Source: Branchiostoma floridae | Taxonomy: Eukaryota > Chordata > Leptocardii > Amphioxiformes > Branchiostomatidae | Assembly: GCF_000003815.2 (NCBI RefSeq) | Contig: NC_049986.1 | Span: 752,864 to 816,863, forward strand | Reading direction: 5' to 3' | DNA: 64,000 bases | Shown here: piece by piece, positions 1 through 12,900 of the stretch | Position numbering within the stretch: the stretch's first letter is position 1 | Layout: every line of letters starts with the position of its first letter | Program-made: the position numbers and the translations under genes | The notes under the pieces: generated by a model | Database searches by the model: none | What the model was told of the DNA's origin: nothing | Seen by the model: the letters and a program-made list of their open reading frames with translations, nothing else

Positions 1-183
1 AGATAAGTCCAAGAATGCACTCAATTTGATCTACATCCTGTGTCTATTTTGGAACTGATTGAGGATCATTTCTAATTGTATATGAACAATAGACTTAAGT
101 ATTTTCATTACCATATCTCAATCACCATCATTATTGCGTTTCTTTTATATTGTAATAAAAAAAAAAAGTTAAAGTTTGCCCAT

Positions 184-446
184 GCATCTACAGACGCGTA
201 GGGTGGCGCCCATCCCCACTTCGAAGCCCTTGGGCCACACATGTGCAAGCCACTACAGCAGGGGGCTGGTCCGCTGGTAGTGATGTGTGTTTAACTTCCA
301 TACTCTTCCTCATTAGTGCTGAGTGCTAAGCAGAGAAAGCAGCATGTACCATTTTTAGAGTCTTTGGTATGACTCGGCCGGGGATCGAACTCACGACCTA
401 CCGAATGCAAGGCGAACACTCTACCCACTAGGCCATTGCACCGGTC
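184..446 (-). mobile_element. tRNA-derived SINE, reverse orientation
   Basis: Read on the minus strand, positions about 375-445 form a tRNA-like head with a pol III A-box-like TGGCCTAGTGGGTAGAG and a B-box-like GGTCGTGAGTTCGATCCCC, followed by a non-tRNA body. The host sequence TATATTGTAATAA occurs just left of the element (about 148-160) and again just right (447-459), which fits a target-site duplication from retroposition. A diverged relative lies at 58337-58500. It is not a functional tRNA gene because the cloverleaf arms do not close. Confidence 0.7.
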
Positions 447-920
447 TATATTGTAATAACAAACACTTAATTGTATTGTAAGACAGGGTGGGGTACATCA
501 TGTAGGTGTGGTTGGAGTATTGTTGTTTTGTTGAGAAAAGCTGACTGGTTGAGAAAGAAAATTAGCATGAAAATTTCTGTATGTTTGTATTAATGATTTT
601 TATCTACTCATAGAGTGTATATAAAGACCTAGAAATGTTTCAATGATTATCAATATCATAGTTGAAATGAATCACACTGTAACTCAAAATTCAAAGATAT
701 TACATACATTCAAACTTTTATTATTTGTTTTCAAGAAGTTATTAGCAAGACATGATGTATGGTTATATCAATTCTAGGCCTGGAATTAGTATTGAAAGTC
801 ATGGTGTACTTTAAGACAAGACATCAACGTGAACAGTGCACAGTGAAGCATATACATGTACACGTTTACAGCAAACAAATGTTAACACATCATAATGTTT
901 TGTAAATATCATTGTTGCAG

Positions 921-3900
921 GGTTGGAGGGAATGCTGCCTACATCCTGGGTACGATAGCGGAGAACGAGCTTGGTGCCGCGCGGGTTCTCAGCCTGACCA
1001 ATGGGAAGGCAGGGGAACAGATCCTGGATGACCTGACCAACATGCTGATGCTGACCGATGCAGAGTCAGTCATGAATGCTGCAGGGACCATTGGGACACT
1101 GGTAGGACCTACTTGTGGTCTCAGAACACAGTATTTATCCGCGACCCCCGTCCCCAAAAGTAGTTCGGGTTCAAATAGTGCACCGCTGTACTTGCAAAGG
1201 CTGTAGTTATTCTTCCGTGCACAGCGAGGTGGAAACTGTGGTGAATGGTAGAGGAACATGTCGGTGTTGATACGGTATAAGTTGGATTACGTTGCTTCTT
1301 CGGCCAGCGGGAATTTGCGCCTTGATACTGTTACCGGCACTTCCTGTTCGTCGCCTGCAGTTCCATGACCTCCGCTTGGGGTCAAATCAAAGTGTCTTTT
1401 ATAGAAAAACGAGCAGGCAAATCTATGCTCATTTTCAGATATTTTGTAGATTGTACCCTCGACTTCAACATACTAAATTCTTGTAAATTGTATCTGCACC
1501 TTTCTATAGGTTTTGAGTCGTCGAACCACCTCCTTTTGGGGTCCTTAACCATGTAAATCCCCATAGGCGAAAACTGTGTTCTGAGACCTTGTAGCTTGCT
1601 TGCAAAAGTTGTGTGTAATGCTGGATTGATGCTGCACTGATGCTGCATTGGTTCTTCATCGATGCATGACTGGCATTTGTGGCATAGATACCATCTTAGT
1701 CCAGATTCATTTTCAATCTAGTGATCAATCCTATGATCAATCCTACCAATTTCTCATTCAATCTTCTTAGACTGTAGCAAAGCATGATGTCCAAAATTAC
1801 TGTGAAATTACCATGGCAGTCTGCATCAATGCCAAACATCATCAAAACTTTGAGCATTAGGACAGTATTACCAGTGCTCAAAATACCCACTTGGCCACTT
1901 GAAAATATTGCAACCACATTTTGCTTGGCGCAACTTAATACTAAACCCAGGTTGCAGACTGCGCAACCTGAAATTTTGCAGATGTAACACTGCTTTTCTC
2001 CCACCTACGTGCAAAACATTGCTTTTTACTGTGGTAACATAAAACATCAACGTATAACTGGAAGAAAGGATAATGGATTAAGTAGCTGATTTGAAGAAAG
2101 TAACAACTTGAAAGTGGAGCAACCTGAAATGTTGTTGGCGCAACCTGGCTTTTGACTCAGGTTGCCACTTGGACAACCTGACTGAAAAAAGTATTTTGGG
2201 CACTGATTACATACCTCTTCTGTCTCATACAAAGTTTGTTTATCATGGGTACAGGAAATAAAGATAGAAATCTAAATGTATGTCAACAGTATAATTTCTC
2301 TAACCACCTGTTAGCATTCATTCCAGATGAATTGTACGTTGTTGATTCCAGGGTTGAACAAGTTTTCTAAAATCCACTTGTCCTATCGGGCAAGCACAAA
2401 AATGTGCTTGCCCGAGCCAATTTTTCACTTGCCCAAAATTCAAATGTCACTGTTACTAGTATATGCATTTTCACTTCCAGCAATGGAATTCTCTGTAGAC
2501 AATTGCTTGATGTCATGACTGTAAAAAGTAACAAGTATATCAAAATTGCACTGAAATCAATGGAAAAATCTTACTTGCCCGATCGGACAAGTGGGGTAGG
2601 ACATGCACTTGCCCGAACAGCACTTTCACTTGCCCTGGACAATAGGGCTAGTGGACTTGTTTATCCCTGGATTCTGATACATGATGTTTGTACCTCCCCA
2701 GGCTGAGAGTTCAGAGGGTAGAGACTGGATGCTAGGCGAGCCCCACCTGGACAACACTGTCAGTAACGTTACCAACCTTCTCACTTCCAACAACCAGTGG
2801 ATAGCCAGTAATGCTGCATTAGTGCTGGCCAGGTCAGTATACTCAAACAGGGATCGAAATACTTTTTTATTGCTACATACAAAATTGCAAGTTGGCAAAA
2901 ATTTTACGTGCAATTTAAAATATTTACATGCAAAATACAACTAGTCTATACTGCAATGTTCTAGCCAGCATCCATCATTCTGTACTTTGGTGGATTGTTG
3001 CTGCTCTGGATGGATAAGAATTTTGCCCATTCTGTCACTGTTGATGGACTGAAATTGGCACATGAAAATATAGACAGAACTGCAAATTTTGGAAAGATAT
3101 CCACATAATCAGCATGTTAGTTTGCAGCAAAGCCGAATTTGATTGTTTATAACACCTACTGACAAGCGGTGACGATCCCCGTCAGACAAAGGCATCGTGG
3201 CCTCAGTATTTTTACTAAAGGCCATGTATTTCCAACATGCAAGATTGCAAGTTCAGAAAATTTTTACATGCAAATCTCGAAAATTTTGTGCAAATTGCAA
3301 GTTAAGTATGTCTATTTCGAACCCTGTCAAATGCGTATCAAGTGCCAGATCAGGGCTCAAAATACTTTTTTTTCTGCATACCTGCACCAGTGCAGGTAAT
3401 ATTGAAAACTACCTGCACCAGACAAATTTTACCTGCACCGCTATGAATTTAGGAAGTACGGATCATAGTAAAATTGTTCAGGAACCATTGCTATTTTTTT
3501 CTTTTTATACTTTATAGGTGGTAACAGTCAATGCAGCTAACAACAATCCATATACAGCCATCATTCATAGGGCATTTATGTATAAATCCCGGCACATGGA
3601 CCAGTGCAGGTTAGGTGCAGGTAGACACCAGAAATACCTGCACAGCTCCAATTTTGCCTGCACTAACCTGCATATGTAGGTGGTATTTCATATTATGCAA
3701 ACTTCAAAAGTGACAAGAAGACGATCACACAGTTGAAGCTAGGGTATTTGAGAAGCATAAAAGTAGCAAAATTATTTACATCGAATTGATTGAAACCTGT
3801 TTAAGATCTGTATGATTTGTGCAGATTTGTCTGGTTTGCTAACTTGTATTCCTTTCATTCCTTACTGTGTAGATTGACGATATCAGAAACCGGCTGTAAC

Positions 3901-6900
3901 CGAATCCTGGACCACGAGAGCTCAGAACTGGTCCTCACCAAACTGGTTCTATCCCTGGGGGTGGACAAAGCTGGTAATTTCTTTTTTTCACATGGTATTA
4001 GGATTACAAAGTTTGGGCTTACATCATATTGTTGTTGTAATAAACCATTAAAATACATTAGATTAGTGAATTCTTGATGAAAACCTGCTTCTCAACTTCA
4101 TGGTATACTAAATAAATATATGTCACCCCGTAAGGGGTGGTATAACCCCGACGTGTGTAAACATGTGCGAACATGTGTGATCACGTTGACCGATGATGAT
4201 GAGGATGATGATGATGATGAAATAAATATTGTGAATTTCCTGGTAGGTCTGGGGATGAATTCTGCTTTTGCGGTGGGCCGACTGTGTGACATGGAGCCGG
4301 GGAGGTCACGGCTACTCAGCTTACCTGACTCTGAGAAAATGGTACAAACATTCTACATGGTCATGTATTAGATTTTAGAGTAGATATAGCATGTAGAGTG
4401 CTTTTTGAATTGGTAGCAGGGAATTGGATTATTTTGGAAAAACAACAAATTTCTCTTACATCAAGCTAAGGTACCAAATATTCCAGCATAGATAATAAAA
4501 GAGATATTGATCCAGTTTAGTTCAGTGAAGAGCTATTCTTCCACTGCTCATGACAGAGAAGACAGAAGAACAGTAGGTTCATTGTACTTGGAAAATTTCA
4601 ATTGCTCAACTTACAAGCACAATCATGTTTTAACATGATGTTGTCTTAAGGACTGCAACTGTTTCCGGTAGTGTGCATGTTGGGTGAGCGACTCAAACTC
4701 ACAGCTTCTGAGAGTAGGGTGGCTAACCACTATACTATGCATGCTACCTTAAGTGACATTTTCCTAAATAAGTTTCTTATTATTGTGCACCATATGCACC
4801 ATATTTATTTTACATGTTTGTAATACATTTATCTTCTGCCCCCCTCCCTAGTTTACCTCCCTTGGCAAAATGCTGTGCCACGGAGACACGGGATCCAGCA
4901 AAAATGCCTGCTTTGCCGTCAGTTGCCTAGCGACCAGCCCAGATGGCCACGCCCGGTTGCTAGGCAGTAGGAGTTGCAATGAGCTGCTAACGGCGCTAGG
5001 CCGTCTTCTGAAGGCTGAGGATGGGGAAACTGGATGGTTCGCTGCCATGTAAGCAAATAGTGGAATTCAGCTTGGTTATGTTCCCATCTAGCCTGGGTTC
5101 CGTCCAGATAGTACATGTAGTTCGCTCCAACGTTTATCATATAACACTAGTTCGCCTTTATCCCTTGGGTAACCTATATCCGTTGCTTTTAAAAACAGGG
5201 TATTTGGGGATATCACGTTGATGAACATTAGTTTCAAATTGCAATATTTTCAGGAAATTGCATTTTAAAACGATCACCCATCGACTTGATGTTCCTAAAT
5301 ACACTGCTTTTAAACAGCAACGGATATAGGTTACCCAACGGATAAAGGTGAACTAGCGTTACACTATATACAGTGGCTTCTCGCTCCGACTTTTTGATAC
5401 ATTATACAAAGTTGCTTCTATGCTATTCTGTCTGGGAACCTTGACATCTCTAACGTATGGAGTCCAGGTGCTAATTGGTCCCCACACATGAGCGAATTAA
5501 GGAATGAGCTCAAGCGCTAGTTCGAACAAACAGGCGTTCCAACACCCCGAAACACCCTACATCTTCTTGTGGGAGGGCCGGTTGTCAACGAACTTATGCT
5601 TTAGAACCCATTCCTTAATTCACTCATTAACTGACATCACTACCAAAAGTTTTGAATGTGCAGTTCTCTAGACGGGTCGCAGAAGCGGACTTAGGAGCGA
5701 ACCACTACCCGGATGGTACCCAGGATGGTTCCCTTCATTTGCAACAATAGAATTCCATATGATATAGAATATAAAAAAAATCTGTTGGTGTACACCATGC
5801 ATGACAAAGTAGTATATATCAAGACATATGGCTAAGTAAAGATATTGAGAACCTTTATGTTGTAGGAAATTTTGATTTTCAGGACAACACATGTCTACTT
5901 GCACTAATTTAGCCTATCACTAGAGGGAGCTGCTACACTGCATTATTGAATGGCACATTTCTTTTCTCTAGGACATTGAGGACACTGGCTAGTGTAGGGA
6001 AGGGTGTAGTTAGACTGAGAGACCATGCAGAGGTGCTCCGTTCTCTAAAGGTGAGACTTCACACACAAAACCTTTGCATATTGATAAGCCGTACAAGTCA
6101 GAAACAAATGAATTAAAGCACAAACACAAAGAGAAAAAGGTAACATGCAACACTTTGTCACAAAGAAAGGAACGGCTTTCGTTACCTTTAGAAAGTAGAA
6201 ACCAAATGTAATTTATGTAATTGCAAAGGATTCAGACCTCGCAGCAGAATACAACAACCCATTAATCAGCATGTAAGTGTCTCTTCTTTTGATTTGAAGG
6301 CATTTCAATTGAGTCATGTTCTTTTAAAAGGTCAGCCTGACCTAGATGTGTCTTGTTGATGCTTGTAGGAGATGGAGTCTAGGGAAGATGTCAGTCCAGA
6401 CCTGCGAGATGAAGTCATCACAACCTTAGAGATTCTTAAGAGGTTGGAGAGACCTGAAGCACCCAGGATAGAAGGTAACACTGAGTTTGGTATTATTCTT
6501 CATTTTGTTTTTCAAACCATCAATGATAGGTAGATATTACATAGTTAACCATTTATGTTATATTATTAAGTTAACCAGTTATATTATTATTTTTTTAAAT
6601 CTAAGTTCATTATTGTTATGGTTTGAGATCTCAGTTATATTACTTTTGAATCTAAGTTCATCATTGTTATGGTTTGAGTTGTCAGTTATATTACTTTTGA
6701 ATCTAAGTTTATTATTGTTATGGTTTGAGATCTCAGTTATATTACTTTTGAATCTAAGTTCATCATTGTTATGGTTTGAGTTCTCAGTTATATTACTTTT
6801 GAATCTAAGTTCATTATTGTTATGGTTTGAGATCAGTTATATCACTGTTGAATCTAAGTTCATTACTGTTACAGTTATAAGTTCTCATATTATTTTTTGA

Positions 6901-9900
6901 ATCTAAGTTCATTATTGTTATGGCTATATTGAAATCACTTTTGTTATTTCTGCTGTCATTTTGTTGGATGGTCCCCCAACTCTTCTTTGTCTTTGTTTAT
7001 TTGAAAACCCAATTTAAAAAAAAAAAAACCATTTATGTTTTTAAGACCCAGTCTGTGTCATCATTGTCTAGTGATTAGGATTTGGCACTCTCATGGGGTG
7101 TCTGTGTGGCACAACGGCTAGAGCGGTGGAATCGGAATCACTAGTTCGAAGTTCGATACTCGCCATACCCCTGCCCCCATGACGGTGGAGTGACACCCAC
7201 CAAGCCTCACAGCTAATCTGTCAAAAGAGTGGCCTGAAAACACCCACGGATTTGGTGTGCCAGAGTGTCAACATCTGCACACTTGCCACTAAGACCCATA
7301 ATTTTTTTTTTCACTGCCAAGGTCCGGATTCACTTCCCACACTTGGCTCCCGGGATTTGGCCCGCCAGCTCACAAAGCCAAATTGATATGAATTCACTAG
7401 GCTTGTCAGTGGTGCTTGGATTCCACTGTACAATATTGTGATAATTTGCTTGGGTTTATCATGATGATTAAAACATGACTGTGCAAAATGTATGTTAATG
7501 TGTGTTGCAATATGATGATATTGTGTACACTCATCTGTTCTACAGTCAGAGGGTCCCACTCATGTGAAGCTGCATGGGAAGCCAGTACAACCAAGAGTGG
7601 TCTCCCCATCACATATAGACTGTATGAAGGTATGTCCTTGTGAATTTGTCTTTAAAAACTGATAAATGATAAAAGTATGAAGCATTGAAAAGTTGCAATG
7701 ACAAAAGATGATTGTCCTGTTTTTGTCAGCAGGGCTAGCCCTTTGTAATAGCCACAGGCTCGTTAGGCAACCCTGGGTGTGTGTGCTGAACAGCCAAACC
7801 AATAGATAAATAGAGTCATACAATGTACGTAACATCCGGTTTAGCATCAGTTGTTCCACGTGTTGCAAGGGTTGGAGGTTGCAGAATGTCGTTTAGGTCT
7901 GATAGCTGATCAATAACACACTTAAATGTTTTTGTACTATACTGGGTAGAAGTTTTCATTACAGCAAAGAAAATATGATTTTCCACTCAAATTTCTTACC
8001 TTCCATAGGAAACAGAATAGCGTACCGAGGAGCTGATCTCCACTGTGTGGTGGATGGTTTACAGCCGTACACACAGTACAGCTTCAGACTACAGGCTGCT
8101 ACCGAGGGGGACGGGAGTCCGCAGAGCGACCCTGTCATCGTTAGGACAGAGGAGTCAAGTAAGACAACCTTATCATTGGTTGATATTAAGTTAAACCTTC
8201 TAGCGATCTCTTTGTTAAAAGTAGCTTTAGGTATGAAATATGTTTTGGGTATGGTGTCAGACGTCAGACAGCAAGCAAAAGCCAGCAAGGGACATACTCT
8301 ACTAATATACTATACCATTGGTTGTAGTAGTAGTAGTACAGTAGAAGCCGCTTAATTGCACACTCCATTTGCCAGTGTATTTTGTGCAATCATCCGAATG
8401 GTGCAAATGGTGAAAATTTGGGGGTTTAGTGCAATTAACAGATGTGTGTGATTATCCGTTGTGCAATTAACTGGCTTCTACTGTAATAGTATCCAGTATT
8501 TGTTTATACTGCTGCTGAGGTCCCTGACATGGGTAGGCAGCAGTCAGCTAGTCTTCACGCCACACTTCTAAGCAGCTATGTCCAGCGAGTTCAACCTAGT
8601 TAGGTTTGTTAGGTAAATACAGTAGTAAATAAAGGATCTTTGCAGAGTACAGTATTTAGAGATGTGTCATTTCCTGCTAGAAGTTCTGTCAAAATACAGT
8701 AAAGTTTATTGCAAATTTTTGCCCGTGGGCTAATTGCAGGTAACATAAAAGATTCATACAGCGTAAAAAAACAATATCACGTGTCTACTCTAATCTAAAG
8801 CTAGTAAAAGCTAACTTTAGATCCTGGGTTATTGGGTTTGACTCCTTTTTCGAACACAGTGAAAGACGAAAGATCCCACCTTTTCTATTATGTGTGGATT
8901 TTGTGATGTTTGAAGGTGAACTGTTTTCTTTTATATCACTGAACCCATTTCTCCCCCAGTCCCAGGAGAGCCCACAGGCCTGAGGGTGATCAATGCCACC
9001 ACTACCCAACTCAAGGTGTGCTGGTCCCAGCCTCTCAGGCCAAATGGTGTCATCAAGGGATATGCAGTATACCAAGGTGTGTGCACACTTTAGGAGAAGA
9101 TTTAGTTTACGTAAGAACATCGTAACTCATTCTGTATTGTCTTGGACAGTTCTTCTGGTTCTTCATAGGTTCAAATGACTGACACCATGCATGTTCTGAT
9201 AGTTCAGATGTCAATGTGCCTGTGAGAGTCTTAAATATTCTTTTTTTCTACATTTCTTGTGCACTTATGTAACTGTCTCATAATGTTACGTGTTAGTGCA
9301 TGCTGATACTGCTACATGTTATAAACAGTTTGCATGTTGTATCAAGCTTGCTGTAACTAACACTATCATTAGTATGACAGTATGAAAGTAACATCATTTA
9401 CAGTGTCTTTCTATTTGCAATATTTAAGGGAAAACAAACCTAAAATACACGAAGTTCAAGGCAAATATCACTGGTTCATTATAGTTTTGTTGATGTTTTG
9501 TTGTTTTATTCTACAGGTAAAACCCAGACAGAGTCCACACAGGAACTGAGCAGCATTATTTCGGGGCTGCAGCCACAGACAACCTATGATATACACGTAC
9601 GTCACATCTAGTTTCCTTCTCAATTTATGAAAATCCATATAGTTCAGTGAAAACAGCATTCTTACAGGTATATTGATCGAGAAGTCATTGTCAATTATGC
9701 ATTCCTCAGATTATGAATGTAAGAAATTTTGTGAGATTTATTGATAGGTTTATGCTTTTTGCCCTTAGGCCACAGCAAGTAAATTTTATGGATGACATCC
9801 GCGCGCTCATTAATTTTCGCCTGATTTCAGAAAAAAAAACAAGAATTTTTCTTCTTCTTAAGGGAAGGCCGAATAGACGAAAATGGGTAAAGATTGTGTT

Positions 9901-12900
9901 GTAACCTAATCATTGAATGTAGAATTGACACAAGAGTCTCATTCAACTCAGGACTGTAGTTGCAGAGGTGCAACTTGATAGATACAGTAGTTGTAAAAGT
10001 GGCACTATGGAAGCTATAAGTGTAGTTGCCAACATGGTTAATGATACTAGTCTACCATACTAGTGTCACTTTAACTACATTGGTGCACTTGTTAAATACA
10101 GGAATGAATGCCTTGTTGGCTGTGATGCTATATTTTGTCACTTCACTTAGTCTTGTTACAACGTCTATTTTGAAATTTGCCATCTTGTTTTTTTTGCCCA
10201 TCTTGTTTTTCTTTCGCCCTATCTCATTATTTTTGCAGTCTGCAGAGGATGTCATCCATAAAATTTACTTGCTGTGGCCTTATCAATCTCTCAATTATTT
10301 ATCTTTCTTTAATGATCTTTTTTTTCATCTCCACTTCTCAGGTATGTGCAATAACAAACAAAGGAAAGGGTCCTCGATCAAGTGTCAAGGGAAGAACAGA
10401 AGACCTTGGTAAGATCATATTATCATATCTTGAAATTACCAAATCCTCTTTCTTCATTGTTATTGACAGACCTTTTAAGTCTGTTAAATGACTTCCAATT
10501 AGACTTTGTAACAATTTGTAGTATTGGTAAGATTGGACTTTGTATTCTTTCCAATCACTGAGGAAATATAGCAGATGCTTCAATCTGAAACATCCAACCA
10601 TTTAAATTTTACAAAATGTTTCCAGTTCCTTGTAAGTGAGCTTTGTATTGTATACAGGGCTCGAAACACCACCTGCATATGCACGTTAGTGCAGGTAAAA
10701 TTGGAGCTGTGCAGGTATTTCTGGTGTCTACCTGCACCTACATGTAACCTGCACTGATCCATGCACTGGGTTTTATACATAAATGTCATGTGATGTTAGG
10801 GCTTTAGCCAGCTCAAATTTTTTTTCCGTCAACCAATTCCAATCGTCGTAAAAACCGCGAAAATTAATTTTCCCTATGACACTACAAAGTAGTAAATGTT
10901 GCCATTGAGACCTTGAAAAAACGGTTTTAATGAGATTATCGTATTCAAAAGAGCGCCGACACACATTGGCAACAATCATAGTAATAGCAAAACAAACTGG
11001 TTTGTGGCTTTCACCGCCGTGGACGCCGTCCCCAAGCCGCCCGTGGCTTCCACCAAAGATTTTTGTCCTTCAAGGTTGACGGATTGGTTTTAAAATTTTT
11101 CCGTCAGACGCATCAAATTTCCGTCAATTGACGGAAAAACGGACGCTGGCTAGAGCCCTGTGTGATGTACATGTAGGTGTATGTGGATTGTTATTAGCTG
11201 CATTGAATTTTACCACCTACCAAGTATAAAAGAAGAAGAAAAACAATGGTTCCTCAACAATTTTGGTATGATCCATACTTCCTAAATTCAGAGTGGTGCA
11301 GGTGAAATTTGTCTGGTGCAGGTAATTTTCAGTGTTACCTGCACCAGTGGAGGTATGCAGAAAAAAGTATTTCGAGCCCTGGTATATCTTATTACCTGGA
11401 CGTTAAACCTTCATCGACGTACATGTTGACTTCATAAGTCTTCATTAGAGTACAGTAAAAGTAAGAACTAAGATAATGATCTATATCCAGGTGCCCATGC
11501 GCCCGAGAAACCATCGTTGACAGTCCAGGGCCGTCACGAGGTGTTCGCCACCTGGGACCTGCCAGAGGTACTGCTGGGTCGTCTCACCAAGTTCGAGCTC
11601 CACGTGAACGGGAAGATCGTGTACTCCGGCACCGACAGGTCATTCAAGGTCACCAGGCTCAAACCTGACACTGACTACTCTGTCACTGTAAGTCATGACA
11701 AATATCCTATAATGAAATTGATTTTTTTCTTTTTCCCCCATAATTATGACTTATTGCTGTTTTCAGAAACTCCTAGGCTAGCAGAGATTTCTTACTGCTC
11801 CCTCCCCAGCTCTCAGTCACCAATATCCCCCAACCCAACCTCTGCTTGGAGAATACAATTTTGTATTGTTTTGTACCTATATGAAAATGTGGAGTAGGCT
11901 TGAGCACATGGCATGATGTATTTTAAACTTGATGTTTTACTTACTTATAACTACAGGTTGTTGCAGTGACCAATCAGGGGAAGTGTGAGAGCGAAGCGTC
12001 CAAAGTACGGACGGCCAAGGATGAATGTGAGTCACTGTACTCTCATAAGCTGTCTAACTAGTAAATGTTACACAAAATCTCTTTTACTTGGGGGGGAAAT
12101 GTCATATGTCATAAATATAGGTAGTTTAAACTGCTTTTTTTCAATTTGACAATATAACTCAAGCTGTGAATGGATGTTATTTGCATTATTTTGTTCCTTG
12201 CTACATTTGTATACCATTGCTAAAGGAATAATTGATGAAAGTTTTGGAAAATGTGCCATCTGGACTTGGCCATAATGTTGAAGTGCCACCTAGCAGGATG
12301 CTGTAGAACAGCAGGCCTACAATACTAGTGTTTTGCCTAGTTCTCAAACTTGCTGAAATGTTGCAGACTCCTCAGCATCAGGAGGACCCCTACATGTTCC
12401 CAAGCAGCTTCCTGTGGAGACAAAAGACTTGGATCAAGTCAGTGTCGGAGGTATGAAGGGTGTTCCTTTTTCTAAAATTGCCTGATCTACTATAATCATA
12501 CATTATTGTACAAACTTGAAGGCTTCTAAAGATGCATAAAGGCAAGATCGATTTTTATTACGATAGGAGAAAGCAAGAGCTAAATATCTGTACTGAAAGC
12601 TAGGCTACCTCAGAAGGGGAACTAGGAAAACTTTTCATTGATAAATGTGACTCCTTGTAACCATAGCCTGTTTCTTCACTTCACTTAACTTTACTTAGGA
12701 TTTATTTCTTTTTCTCAGGAGGTTCCAAGAAGAAGATGAGCCACACCTGGGATGGGCCCAAAACTAACCGAGTCAGCACCCCGACACGTGCACACAGGGT
12801 AAGTCTGGGGAGGGGGGTCCTCCAGTGACCTGTGTCTGCTATAGTTTAAAATTAGGTCAACTAATGTTGTGCTTCCAGTCAGAAATACAAAGTATACTAC

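Noticed and set aside
375-445. Possible tRNA gene on the minus strand
   Set aside because: A- and B-boxes are present but the acceptor and anticodon arms do not pair; it continues into a SINE body with flanking duplication.
6487-6900. 137-codon Leu/Ser-rich open frame
   Set aside because: It is the ~62-bp minisatellite read through; no splice context, and the same unit elsewhere is out of frame.
7088-7165. Possible tRNA gene on the plus strand
   Set aside because: Same reason: only pol III boxes are kept, with a SINE body after them.
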